Below are positions 1 through 9,900 of a stretch of 64,000 nt of DNA, in pieces (position 1 is the stretch's first letter; every line of letters starts with the position of its first letter). This stretch comes from an uncultured Cohaesibacter sp. (lineage in GTDB: Bacteria; Pseudomonadota; Alphaproteobacteria; Rhizobiales; Cohaesibacteraceae), in NCBI RefSeq assembly GCF_963667045.1, contig NZ_OY762934.1, forward strand, positions 1,605,501 to 1,669,500, given 5' to 3'. The notes beneath the pieces are model-generated. The model did no database searches, had not been told where the DNA came from, and worked only from the letters and a program-made list of their open reading frames with translations. The translations under genes and the position numbers were made by a program.

Positions 1-517
1 AAGCCACGCCGACCGGCCACAGTGCATTTGGCCCCACTTCCATGAAGTTGGGCTGGACAACCATCAACGTTCCGGCAAAGCCGACGAGAGCGGCCACAAC
101 CCGATGTGGGCCGACCGCCTCCTTCATGACGAAATGGCCGACAAACAGCATGATGATCGGAAAGATGAAACAGATGGCCGTGGTGTCGGCCAGCGGCATG
201 TATTGAAGACCGATATAGATGAACACGATGCCAGACATCTGCATTGCAGCCCGCCAGAGCAGCCGCCACCAGATATAGGCTGACAGATGGAAGATGTGGC
301 TGACCGTTCTCTTCCGGATCAGCATGAGCGATCCCATGAAGAGGAACTGCAGGGAGAAGCGCACCACGATGACAGTGAGGACCGGTACGGTCTGCCCGAG
401 CAGCTTGAGGCAGGCATCGCTGAAGGGAATCAGCATGCAGAAGAGCACCATCAGGAGAATGCCAAGGACGGGGTTGTCACCCTCGAAACCGGCAGAATTT
501 TGTGTGCTGGCAGCCAT
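1..517 (-). CDS. EamA/DMT-family membrane transporter (partial, 3' end outside window)
   Basis: The reading frame starts at an ATG (complement of 515-517) and stays open to the left edge, so only the N-terminal 172 residues are visible. After a short polar N-terminus comes a hydrophobic helix (about residues 18-40) containing SDACLKLLG, then VRFSLQFLFMGSLML, the usual first two helices of EamA drug/metabolite exporters. The family exports small metabolites through the inner membrane in 10 TM helices. The substrate cannot be read from the sequence. It resembles in layout the complete EamA gene at 50380. There is no partner gene in the visible neighbourhood. Confidence 0.8.
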   Translation of the reverse strand, partial: MAASTQNSAGFEGDNPVLGILLMVLFCMLIPFSDACLKLLGQTVPVLTVIVVRFSLQFLFMGSLMLIRKRTVSHIFHLSAYIWWRLLWRAAMQMSGIVFIYIGLQYMPLADTTAICFIFPIIMLFVGHFVMKEAVGPHRVVAALVGFAGTLMVVQPNFMEVGPNALWPVGVA

Positions 518-764
518 GGCCCGCGCCTCGCGTCATGTGGTTGACCGACCTTTGAAAAAGAGCCGGAGCGTTGGAAGGATCGTAGCCGGACGGTCTGCCA
601 CCATAAGGCGCCAGACGGGAGCCGTTCCCCCTTTCCCCCTACAGGAGAGCAAAGGATGCAGCAAATCAAACTTATTGATGGATACCTGCCACCGGATTGA
701 TGGATTGCCGAATGCCATGTGGTCCGCGGGCATTCGGCCAGTCAAAGGTTCAATCGGTGAGAGC

Positions 765-1409
765 TCAATCCGTGAGCGCGATCTTTGCCCCAAGCCCGAT
801 GAACAGCCCCCCGACCAGACGGTCAATACGGCGGGCAATGGTCTTGTTGTTGCGCAGGAAGGTCCCCAGAGGGGCTGCCAGCATGATATAGCCAGCTTCC
901 ACCAGCAGGCCGGAGGCGATCACGATTGCGCCAAGGAATAGCGTATCCAGCAGGATCAGCTGGGCGCTGAGCGAACCATCATGCGGAATGAACTGCGGCA
1001 GGAAGGCCATGAAGAACAGGGCGGCCTTGGGGTTGAGCACGTCGATCAGCACGCCCTGTCGGTAGATGGACCATGCGGTCGCTCCCGGCTTGTGCTTGCC
1101 CTCGATCTGCAACATGCCTTCCCGCGACAGCATCGCCTTGATGCCAAGCCAGACGAGATAGGCTGCGCCGACATATTTGACGAGCATGAAGGCCGTCGCG
1201 GAGGTGGCCAGAATGGCCGACACACCAAGCGCTGCGGCGAGCACATGCACCATCGCGCCGGAACAGACCCCGAAGGAGGCGGCAAACCCTGCCTTTCGGC
1301 CATGGCCGAGAGTACGGGAGAGGATGAAAATGAGATCCGGCCCCGGTGCGATGTTGAGCATCAGGCAGGCAACAAGAAAAAGGCCCCAGGCCTCGGCGGA
1401 CATGACCAT
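765..1409 (-). CDS. LysE/RhtB-family amino-acid exporter
   Basis: A 214-residue inner-membrane protein. The N-terminal helix ends in LNIAPGPDLIFILSRTLGHG, the hallmark (PGPD) of LysE/RhtB exporters, followed by five further hydrophobic helices and VLNPKAALFFMAFLPQF near residue 115, also typical. The family exports amino acids such as threonine, homoserine or lysine, but the substrate is not determined. The frame is open upstream to 1460. I chose the ATG at 1409 because the homologous part begins there; 1403 is an alternative. It stands alone on its strand, 170 bases downstream of rsmE. Confidence 0.85.
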   Translation of the reverse strand: MVMSAEAWGLFLVACLMLNIAPGPDLIFILSRTLGHGRKAGFAASFGVCSGAMVHVLAAALGVSAILATSATAFMLVKYVGAAYLVWLGIKAMLSREGMLQIEGKHKPGATAWSIYRQGVLIDVLNPKAALFFMAFLPQFIPHDGSLSAQLILLDTLFLGAIVIASGLLVEAGYIMLAAPLGTFLRNNKTIARRIDRLVGGLFIGLGAKIALTD

Positions 1410-1578
1410 GATCAAACGGACTTTCTGACTATCAGGAACCGGAAGCTGGCGATCTGGCAATTTGGCCGGGCTGGCCCTGTCTCTTGCCCAATCGTCCAGT
1501 GCAGGCTGGAAGGCTTCATCCTATCTGCAAGACCGGGGCGGAACAACCCCCTTCTTCCTGCGGCATTTGGCTTGCGTG

Positions 1579-2355
1579 TCAGCGGTCGGCCCAGTCGCCC
1601 AGAACCGCCTGGACAATTGCCAGCGCGGCAACCGCTGCCGTATCGGCGCGCAGGATACGCGGACCGAGCGGGATGGGCGTGACAAACGACGCCGCTCGCA
1701 GCATTTCCCGTTCCTCGGCAGAAAAGCCGCCCTCGGGCCCGATGAGCACGGCCAACGGCGGCACCGTGTTGCCCTCGCCGCGGATGGTATCGAGGATTGC
1801 CAGCGGGTTCTTGCCCAGCTCGCCCTCGTCGCAAAAAATGATGTGCCGGCCCTCGTCATTGTCTTCCCAGTCGGCAAGCAATCGACCGATGGTCACCGGC
1901 TCGGCCACATCGGGGATGGCGAGAATGCCGCACTGCTCGGCGGCCTCGATGACATTGGCGCGCATCTTGTCGAGCTTGGGGTGGCGTTCCTGCGTGTGCT
2001 GGGTGAAGACCGGGCGCAGGCGGCTGGCCCCCATTTCCACGGCCTTCTGAGCCATGTAATCGATGCGGGCAGACTTCAACGGCGCGAACAGGTAGTGCAG
2101 GTCACTGGTGTCCGGGTCGGGCTGCGGTCGGGTCTGTTCAAGCGGGACGAGCGCACATTTCTTGCGGCCCATGGGGCGCACTTCCACCCTCCACTCGCCA
2201 TCGCGGCCATTGAAAACCAGCATCAGATCGCCCTCTTCCATGCGCAGGACATTGAGCAGATAGTTGGCCTGAGCCCGGTCGCACGGAATGGCGATACGCT
2301 CGACAATATCCTGCTCCACCCAGAGGCGCTGGCTCTTGAAATCATAATGGGACAT
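1579..2355 (-). CDS. rsmE: 16S rRNA (uracil(1498)-N(3))-methyltransferase RsmE
   Basis: 258 residues, the usual length. The N-terminal PUA-like part contains [17 protein letters not shown]. The C-terminal SPOUT (trefoil-knot) domain carries [12 protein letters not shown] and [16 protein letters not shown], the S-adenosylmethionine-binding knot motifs of RsmE. It methylates N3 of U1498 in the decoding centre of the 30S subunit. The gene is transcribed away from xseA, with 181 bases between the two starts. Confidence 0.95.
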   Translation of the reverse strand: MSHYDFKSQRLWVEQDIVERIAIPCDRAQANYLLNVLRMEEGDLMLVFNGRDGEWRVEVRPMGRKKCALVPLEQTRPQPDPDTSDLHYLFAPLKSARIDYMAQKAVEMGASRLRPVFTQHTQERHPKLDKMRANVIEAAEQCGILAIPDVAEPVTIGRLLADWEDNDEGRHIIFCDEGELGKNPLAILDTIRGEGNTVPPLAVLIGPEGGFSAEEREMLRAASFVTPIPLGPRILRADTAAVAALAIVQAVLGDWADR

Positions 2356-2536
2356 GGCGGCGCTCCTCGCTCAGATGTCTGTTTTCCCCCTTTTCTGCTC
2401 TGAATTTCCCCCAAGGGCAAGAGGCCATTGTGCGATCCCTGTTGCTTTGACGCAAAAGCGGGGCCTGATGCTTGACCAGGCGAGCAAAGATGGGCACCAA
2501 TGGACCAATTCAAACGAATCTCAATCGGGAATCATC

Positions 2537-4504
2537 ATGGCTGAAAAAGCGCCCAGCAACGCAACCGAATTCACCGTCTCGGAAATCTCCTTTGCGGTAA
2601 AATCCTCCATCGAGGATCAGTTCGGCTATGTGCGCGTGCGCGGCGAGCTGGGGCGGGTTACCCGTCCCGCGTCAGGCCATATTTATCTTGATCTCAAGGA
2701 TGACAAGTCGGTGCTCTCGGGCATCATCTGGCGGGGAGCAGCCAGCAAGCTGGCCGTCAAGCCCGAACAGGGGCTGGAAGTGGTGGCCACCGGCAAGCTG
2801 ACGACCTTTCCCGGCCAGTCCAAATATCAGATGATCATCGACCAGATGGAACCGGCCGGAGCCGGGGCGCTGATGGCGCTTCTGGAAGAGCGCAAGAAGA
2901 AGCTGGCTGCCGAAGGGCTGTTCGATGCAGCCCGCAAGAAGCCCCTGCCCCATCTGCCCCATGTCATCGGCGTGGTCACTTCGCCTACCGGCGCGGTCAT
3001 CCGCGATATCCTGCATCGGGTACGGGACCGTTTTCCGGTGCATGTCATCGTCTGGCCCGTGCGGGTGCAGGGGGAGAGCTGCGCTGATGAAGTCGCTGCC
3101 GGTGTGCGCGGTTTCAACGCCCTGCCAGTCGGCGGCCCCATTCCGCGCCCGGATCTGCTGATCGTGGCACGCGGCGGCGGCAGCCTTGAAGATCTCTGGG
3201 GCTTCAACGAGGAGGCCCCCGCCCGCGCGGTTGCCGAAAGTGACATTCCGGTGATTTCCGCTGTAGGGCACGAGACCGATGTCACGCTCATCGACTATGT
3301 GGCCGACCTGCGTGCGCCAACCCCGACGGGAGCGGCCGAGCTCGCCCTGCCGGTGCGGGCCGAGCTGGTGGCGACCCTTGGCGATCTGCATCTGAGGCAA
3401 TATGGGGCGATAGCGCGCATGATGGATCGCCGCCGCTCCGACCTGCGCTCGGCGTCCCGCGCCCTGCCGCAACCAAGGGACATTCTGGCGCTTGCCCGCC
3501 AACGTTTCGACATGGCCTCGGGGCGGCTGGAGCAGGGACTTGTCAGCTCCACCCAGGTGCGCCGGTCACGGCTGGACGTGGCCAGCGGACGGCTGCGCCC
3601 GACACTGGTAACCGAGCGATTGAAGGTGCAGAAGGATCGCCTGTCGGACCGCAATGACCGCCTGCAAAAAAGCCTTGCCATCGCGACCCAGAGCAAGCGC
3701 GCCCAGTTCTCCGGCATCACCGTGCGGCTGCGCGGCGAACTGATCACGAACCGGATTGCCTTGCAGACAGAGCGCCTCATGGACCGGGGCGAGCGGCTTG
3801 ATCGCGTTTCGCTGCTGACCCGCGACCAGAAGCGCAAGCAGCTCGATGCGGTGAGCCGCCTGCTCGAAAGCCTGTCGCACAAGGGTGTGCTCAAGCGGGG
3901 CTTTGCGCTGGTGCGCGACCGCGACGGCAAGCTGATCCGCAGGGCCGAGGAAATCAATCCCGGCTCGCCGCTGAGCCTGAGCTTCCTTGACGGCTCGATC
4001 AATGCCACGGCCTCGCTCATCGACAGCTATGAACCCGGACCGGTCAGCCTTGGCCGCCCTGCCGATGAGCAGGACGGAGCCGACGATATGGCGGATGGTT
4101 CCGATGCTGCTGGCGAGGCAGGCGAAGGCACCACAACGGGCATCATGGCTTCCGGGGCCATCTCGGCAGAAGACATCGAGGCCCATTTGCGTTCGATTGC
4201 AGGCAAACGCGCCCGCCGCCGTGTCGCCAAAGCCAAGGACATCCCGGTAGAAAGCGTGCCGCAGCCGCAAACGCCGGAAATCGCCGAGGCCGCGACGGCG
4301 AGCGAGGACTGTGCCCCGGTTGAGAAGGCTGTCGCCAAGGTATTGAGCGAGGAGGCTTCCGCCGAGCGGCTGGAGAAGGCCACGGCCAAACTGACCGAAG
4401 CGATCGAGCAGGAGATCCTTGCCCGCCTCAAGGAACAGATCAAGCCAGCCCGCAGCCGCAGCAAGAAGAGCGGCGACGACGACGCGCAGGGCAGTCTGTT
4501 CTAG
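2537..4504 (+). CDS. xseA: Exodeoxyribonuclease VII large subunit
   Basis: The N-terminal OB fold (EFTVSEISFAVKSSIED, GHIYLDLKDD) is followed by the catalytic core with GVVTSPTGAVIRDILHR, ARGGGSLEDLWGFNEE and SAVGHETDVTLIDYVADLRAPTPT, all diagnostic of XseA. With XseB it degrades single-stranded DNA from both ends. The frame opens at 2354, but the ATG at 2537 (MAEKAPSNATEF) begins where homology begins. The product is 655 residues, longer than the roughly 450-530 usual. The extra length is an acidic, Ala/Glu-rich tail from about residue 500, rich in AEAA/EKA stretches and ending in KSGDDDAQGSLF. The long helical middle (RLERVS-like repeats with DRxxRL) is the expected coiled-coil. xseB is not in the window. 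Confidence 0.95.
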   Translation: MAEKAPSNATEFTVSEISFAVKSSIEDQFGYVRVRGELGRVTRPASGHIYLDLKDDKSVLSGIIWRGAASKLAVKPEQGLEVVATGKLTTFPGQSKYQMIIDQMEPAGAGALMALLEERKKKLAAEGLFDAARKKPLPHLPHVIGVVTSPTGAVIRDILHRVRDRFPVHVIVWPVRVQGESCADEVAAGVRGFNALPVGGPIPRPDLLIVARGGGSLEDLWGFNEEAPARAVAESDIPVISAVGHETDVTLIDYVADLRAPTPTGAAELALPVRAELVATLGDLHLRQYGAIARMMDRRRSDLRSASRALPQPRDILALARQRFDMASGRLEQGLVSSTQVRRSRLDVASGRLRPTLVTERLKVQKDRLSDRNDRLQKSLAIATQSKRAQFSGITVRLRGELITNRIALQTERLMDRGERLDRVSLLTRDQKRKQLDAVSRLLESLSHKGVLKRGFALVRDRDGKLIRRAEEINPGSPLSLSFLDGSINATASLIDSYEPGPVSLGRPADEQDGADDMADGSDAAGEAGEGTTTGIMASGAISAEDIEAHLRSIAGKRARRRVAKAKDIPVESVPQPQTPEIAEAATASEDCAPVEKAVAKVLSEEASAERLEKATAKLTEAIEQEILARLKEQIKPARSRSKKSGDDDAQGSLF

Positions 4505-4540
4505 CGCATGGGCTGATATCGCCCGGCACATCCCATCAAA

Positions 4541-4571
4541 CAAAAACGCCAGCAACCATCCGGTCGCTGGC
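4541..4571 (-). terminator. Rho-independent terminator of the peroxiredoxin gene
   Basis: Read on the minus strand, GCCAGCGACC pairs with GGTTGCTGGC around a GGAT loop (one mismatch), followed by GTTTTTG. It lies 38 bases past the peroxiredoxin stop and also separates it from the convergent xseA. Confidence 0.75.
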
Positions 4572-4608
4572 ACTTTCCCATCAGTGAGCCAATGAAGTGT
4601 TGTGACGC

Positions 4609-5100
4609 CTATTCGCCCTTGAGCTGAGCGATGATGCCAGCAGCACCACTGGTGACCACGGCACCCGGATTTTCCTCAAGGTTCATGTGGGTCACGGTTC
4701 CGTCTTCAACAACCATCGAGAAGCGCTGGAAACGGGTGCCCATGCCGCCAGCGGAGGCGTCAAGGTCAAGGCCTGTCGCCTTTGCGAAGTCGGCGTTGCC
4801 GTCTGCAAGGAAAGTGATCTGGCCCTTGCCGCCACTGGCCTTGGCCCAGGCGTCCATGACATAGACATCGTTGGCAGCAACCACGGCAACCTCATCGACA
4901 CCCAGCTCATGCAGGCCGTCAATGGTGTTGATGTAGCCGGGCAGATGGTTGAGGTGGCAGGTCGGAGTGAAAGCACCCGGAACGCCGAAAATGACGACCT
5001 TGCGCCCTGCGCAGAGATCGGAAATGGTGCGCTGTTCCTTGCCGTCTTCACCCATGACTATGAATGTTGCTTCTGGCAGCTTGTCGCCTACCTTGATCAT
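4609..5100 (-). CDS. Prx5-type peroxiredoxin
   Basis: 163 residues. Residues 41-48 read PGAFTPTC, the peroxidatic-cysteine loop of the Prx5/hybrid peroxiredoxin family. The C-terminal part has the GTRFQRFSMVVEDG signature of the subfamily. It reduces hydroperoxides in the cytosol using thioredoxin, glutaredoxin or glutathione. There is no fused glutaredoxin domain. The start has a strong AGGAGAGGG ribosome-binding site. The next gene upstream on the same strand encodes a DsbD-N-like protein 27 bases away, so the two may be co-transcribed as a thiol-redox pair. Confidence 0.93.
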   Translation of the reverse strand: MIKVGDKLPEATFIVMGEDGKEQRTISDLCAGRKVVIFGVPGAFTPTCHLNHLPGYINTIDGLHELGVDEVAVVAANDVYVMDAWAKASGGKGQITFLADGNADFAKATGLDLDASAGGMGTRFQRFSMVVEDGTVTHMNLEENPGAVVTSGAAGIIAQLKGE

Positions 5101-5127
5101 GAAACCCTCTCCTCTTGGTTTGAAAAG

Positions 5128-5967
5128 TCACTCTTGCAGTATTCTTGTATCAACCACGGCGTCATCGCCATTGGTCAATGTAAAAGTCAGTCTGGCGCCT
5201 TCGGTCTTGGCGTCCTTCGGCATGCCTTCAAGGCTGAGGGAAAAAAGCTCCCGCCCGTCTACGTTGTTTTCCATATGGGATGTCAGGGGCAAATACCAAC
5301 CCTCCGGCGCTTCTACGAACAGATCTTTTTTGCCATAGCCATCGGGTATCAGCGCCGCGATGAGCAGACGTCTGCTGCCGTCCGCCGCCGTCTCCTCATG
5401 AATCTCGTCGATACGGAAATCTTCCCTTGGCCCAGTGGGGACAAGGGCCATGTCGCGATCAATCAGCAACTCCGTCGCCAGATCATGGGAGCCGACACCG
5501 GGGAAAGACAGCGACATCTCTGCATAGAGCGGAACGCACAATTCAGCACAAAGACCTATCTGGGCGGCAAGGTTCAGCGTCACCGGCTGCTGGTGGTCCT
5601 TCGGGGTGACAAGGAACGGAAAGATGATCCCCTCCTTGTAACCGAGGATCTCGGTGCCGCCAGCCTCTATGCGATGCGGCACGGGCCACAGGGTTTCGAT
5701 TTTCGCCACATTTTCCGATGCCGATCCGTCAAGATCCGGAGGCAAGCCAGCGTCGCCGGGCACTTTCCAATAGGTTTTCCAGCCGTCTTCAAGCTCTATT
5801 TCCAGCCCGGCCTTGAGCACACCATCTTTCTGGCCAGCACTGACAAGACGCATACGGCCGCCTGCAGCCTCTTGCCATTCCGACACGGCAGCAGCGGCTA
5901 GAGCCGGAGAGAGGAGTGCACCAACGAGCAAGGATAGAGCAATAAACTTTTGGAATTTAACAATCAT
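5128..5967 (-). CDS. Periplasmic DsbD N-terminal-domain-like protein
   Basis: About 279 residues. A hydrophobic signal peptide (ALSLLVGALLSPALA) precedes a domain with DGWKTYWKVPGDAGLPP and IGLCAELCVP. The CxxxC in that position is the redox pair of the DsbD-alpha/ScsB-type N-terminal domain, which receives electrons from the membrane part of DsbD/ScsB. Here the domain is free-standing, with no membrane or thioredoxin domain fused, and no ccdA/dsbD gene is adjacent. I chose the ATG at 5967 over the TTG at 5973. It probably shuttles thiol electrons in the periplasm (inference). Confidence 0.8.
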   Translation of the reverse strand: MIVKFQKFIALSLLVGALLSPALAAAAVSEWQEAAGGRMRLVSAGQKDGVLKAGLEIELEDGWKTYWKVPGDAGLPPDLDGSASENVAKIETLWPVPHRIEAGGTEILGYKEGIIFPFLVTPKDHQQPVTLNLAAQIGLCAELCVPLYAEMSLSFPGVGSHDLATELLIDRDMALVPTGPREDFRIDEIHEETAADGSRRLLIAALIPDGYGKKDLFVEAPEGWYLPLTSHMENNVDGRELFSLSLEGMPKDAKTEGARLTFTLTNGDDAVVDTRILQE

Positions 5968-6230
5968 TTTCAAATCGTTATCTCATGAAAAACAGAAAAC
6001 AAAGCGGCCAGACGCATGTGCTGTTCCGCGCCGGACAGAGACAATAGCCCCTCCGGTCTTACGCCCGACCACTCTGAGCAACAAATCCGATCACATTGTG
6101 ACAGGCTGTAAGGAAGATAATCATTTGCGCCTTGGGCAATACACAATTTTATGTGATGAAAAGGACCGAAGTGCACGTCATGCAATGGAAGCGCTTTACA
6201 GCTTACTATAGTCGCAGTTACCCTTAGGTC

Positions 6231-6851
6231 ATGATTAACGGTACCGCAGGACAACAGATGAGCATGATGCCCTCCTCGCTGGAGGGACAGTTTCTTATTG
6301 CCATGCCGAACCTCAAAGGGCCGCATTTCGAGCGGGCTGTCGTGTATCTCTGCTCCCATTCCGAAGACGGTGCCATGGGACTGGTCATCAATCACATTTC
6401 CAGCCAGATCACCTTCCCCGACCTGCTGCGTCAGGTCGATGTCCTGCGCGAAGGCGAGGACATGATCAATCTGCCAATGCCGCTCCGGCGCATGGATGTG
6501 CTCGACGGCGGACCGGTGGATCAGGGGCGAGGCTTTGTCCTGCACAGCTCCGACTATAAGCTGGAAAGCTCGACACTTGCGGTATCGGATGACATCTGCC
6601 TGACGGCGACGGTTGAAATCCTGCGTGCGCTGGCTGAAGGGCGCGGCCCAAGCTCGGCACTTCTGACTCTGGGCTATGCGGGGTGGTCTCCGGGGCAACT
6701 GGAAGACGAGTTGCAAAACAACAGTTGGCTGACCTGCTCTGCTGACACGTCGCTGCTGTTTGAATGCGCTCCGGAAAGGCGCTATGAAGCCAGCCTCAAA
6801 CTGATGGGGATCGACCTGTCGATGCTCTCTAGCGAAGCCGGGCACGCCTAG
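6231..6851 (+). CDS. YqgE/AlgH family protein
   Basis: 206 residues with LEGQFLIAMPNLKGPHFERAV at the start and GAMGLVINH, LDGGPVDQGRGFVLHS and LGYAGWSPGQLEDEL further on, the conserved blocks of the YqgE/AlgH (DUF179) family. The molecular function of this family is not settled. It has been linked to alginate regulation in Pseudomonas, so no role is assigned. The ATG at 6231 follows TTAGG. An internal ATG at 6258 is a possible alternative because homology starts near there. It is transcribed divergently from the DsbD-N-like gene. Confidence 0.9.
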   Translation: MINGTAGQQMSMMPSSLEGQFLIAMPNLKGPHFERAVVYLCSHSEDGAMGLVINHISSQITFPDLLRQVDVLREGEDMINLPMPLRRMDVLDGGPVDQGRGFVLHSSDYKLESSTLAVSDDICLTATVEILRALAEGRGPSSALLTLGYAGWSPGQLEDELQNNSWLTCSADTSLLFECAPERRYEASLKLMGIDLSMLSSEAGHA

Positions 6852-6917
6852 CCTCTTTCGAGGCCTTTCCAGATCTTTGCCGCGCACCCAATCCTGCCCA
6901 TGCATTGCCGAGCGCAA

Positions 6918-9900
6918 TCAGCCGCGAGACTTCTTTGTCCCGCGCATGGCCTGCTGGATGGCAGACGCGATATCCTGATCGATGTTGGACAGATCCGGCA
7001 TGTTGAACGGAAATTCACCGTCGTCGCTGTCGTCCCCGACAGGAGCAGTTGCTGCCGGCTTCTGCTGTGGCTCGGCATGGGTTGGCGCGGACGGCCTATC
7101 TGGGGCGTGAGCCGGGGTGTGGATAACCGGACCGTTTGGTGCGGGAGCCTGCGGCTGAAGCGGAGGCAGAGATGGACCCGCGGGCTGGGCCGCTGTCGTC
7201 GTGCCCATCAATGCAGCCTTCCCGTCGCCGGGATGGACATCATGGCTAATGCCTTCATTGGCGGGGTTCTGCTGTGCCCCACCTTTTTCAGAGGCATGAA
7301 GTCGCGGCCCCTGAGGCTGTGCCTTTCGTTCGTCCGCGCCCTGCGGCGCGTGAATGATCGGTCCGGCCTGTGGTGCAGGTTGAGGTGCCTGTGCGCCCTG
7401 CTGAGGCCCTCGCTGAACTGCATGTGAAGCGGCGTGTGATGCGGCCTGCGGAGCAGACGGCTGGAGAGGACGGGAAACGGCACCCTGAGAACCATTCTGC
7501 ACGGCTCCCCGTGCCTCATGCAATGCGGCCTGTTGAACAGGCTGCTGCGCAGGACGCGGCTGCGTGCTCTGAGGGGCCGCATGCGGAGCTGGAACTGGGC
7601 GCGCAGAAGCCTGAACCCCACGCTGTACCGGCTGGGTTTGAGACTGACGCGCAGCATCAACGCCCGGACGATGCGCCTCTGCCAGTTTCGGCATCGGCAC
7701 GGGTCGCATATCGCGATGGGCTGGGGCCTTGGAACCTGTCTGTGCGGCCTTTGCTTCGGCTTCTTTCTTGCTGCCTTCCGCCTTCTTGAACGGGTTGGAG
7801 AAGAGAGATTTGGCACCACTGACCTTATCGCGCAGGGAGCCGAGGGTCTCTGCTGCCTTGACCTTGACCGCCTGGGCCTTGACTGCAGCGGACATGTCGG
7901 TCTCGGCCTTAGGAGCTGCCGATCCGACGGCCGTTTCCAGTGACTGTTCCAGTTCCAGAGACAGGGATCTTGCCTGCGCGGCGGGTGCTGTCGGATGCGG
8001 TTTGCCGCCGTTGTTGCCGTTTGCACCAACGGCTGTCGCCGGAGCCGCCTTGGGTTGCTGGCCATGCACGGGCATCTGAGTTTGCGCCTGAGATGGTGCC
8101 TGAGATGGAGCCTGGGGCTGGGGCCGAGGGGCTACCTTTGTCTGAAGGGCACGCTCGGCAGCGGCAGTGATGCCCGCAGCCTTCAGATGCACAGGTGCCG
8201 GTGCTGTCGCTTTATCCACGGCAGACTGATCTTCTGAAGGCTTGCCCTGTTCAGCCTTGGCCTCTTTGGATGTATTGCCAGTAGCAGGCCGAGATGCAGT
8301 CTCTTCGCCCTCCAGATCAAAGGCAAGACTTTCGGCCAGCATGGCCTCCAGAGACTCGTCCTCTTGGGATTTTGCCTCTTCCGCCTTTAGCTTAGGTTTG
8401 GCAGCGGGTTCTGGCTCCTTCAGGCTCTGGGCCGCAATAGCCCGGGCATGCGCCTGAGCGCGTTCCAGTTCCGCAACTTCCTTGCGGCGCTGCTCTTCGC
8501 GTTTCTTGCGCTCTTCTTCGGACTTGCGGGCAGCCGCTTCCTGTGCTGCCTTCTGGCGTCGGGCCTGCATTTCAAGCTGCATCTGGCGAGCAAGCTCAAT
8601 CTGCTTGCCGAGCATGATCTCCGCCTCGTCTGCTGTCAGCGGCTTGCCAAACAGATAGCCCTGCCCCAGAGGGCAGCCCATGGCACTCAGCTGTTCAACG
8701 GACCGTTCGCTCTCGACACCCTCTGCCACCAGACTGAGGTCCAGATCATGGGCCAGCCGGACGATGGACTGCAGAATGATATGTGAGGTGCCCTTGTCAC
8801 TGGTGACGAAACTCTTGTCAATCTTCAGCGTGTCGAACGGAAAATGCTGCAGATAGGACAATGACGAATAGCCCGTGCCAAAGTCATCCAGGGAAAGCCC
8901 GGCTCCGAGCTGGCGCAGACGTGTCAGCACCTGAGAGGCATATTCGGGGTTTTCCATCACAAGGCTCTCGGTCAGCTCCAGCTTCAGGGTGCCGGTGTTA
9001 AGACTTGAGCGTGACAGGATAGTTTTGACGTCATTGATCAGATCATGGCGCAGCAATTGCTGGGAAGACACATTGACGCTCATGAAGAGCTGGTCCATGC
9101 CTTCCAGGGACTGCTGCCACTGATTGAGCTGGCGGGCTGCCTGCTCCATCACATGGAGCCCCAGCGGCAGGATGAAGCCAGTACGTTCGGCCGCCGGAAT
9201 GAACTCGGCAGGTGAGATAAGGCCGCGCTGCGGGTGGTGCCAGCGGCTAAGCGCCTCGAAACCCTTGATCAAGCGATCTTCCAGACTGACAATCGGCTGG
9301 TAGACGATCTCGAACTCCTTGCGCTCAAGGGCAAACTGGAGATCCTTGTCAAGCGGACCACGCAACTTGCCCTGCTGACGCAGAGACGGGCGGAACGGCT
9401 CTATGCGGTCACCGCCCATACGCTTGGCGTGATAGAGCGCCAGTTCGGCGTCGTTGATCACATCCGCCGCAGTGGTGTGGCTCTGAATGTCATGAATGGC
9501 AATGCCGATGGAAACAGACAAGCTCAGTTCCCGTTCGCCAAAGACGATCGGCGCCCGGAGTACCTTACGGGCACTATCGGCGAAAACCGCAATGCGCTCA
9601 GGCTGCTGCTCGGACAACAGGATGATCGCAAACTGGTCACCATAGAAGCGGGCAATCGAATCCTGCACCTTCAACAGCCGGGTCAGGCGACGGGCAACCG
9701 TCAGCAGGATGGAATCGCCCACCGACAGACCATAGTTGTCGTTGATATGGCGGAAATTGTCGATGTCGATGAGCAGGGTTGCCGGGCGGGCAGCCCCCTC
9801 AGCCTTGGTGCGGTTCATGGCGGCGACCAGGCGATCCTGCAGCAACTCGCGATTGGCCAGGCCGGTGAGGTTGTCATGCACGGCGTCATGCAGCATCCGC

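Noticed and set aside
4687-5901. 404-codon plus-strand frame across the peroxiredoxin and DsbD-N-like genes
   Set aside because: It overlaps two recognised minus-strand genes and has no family signature.
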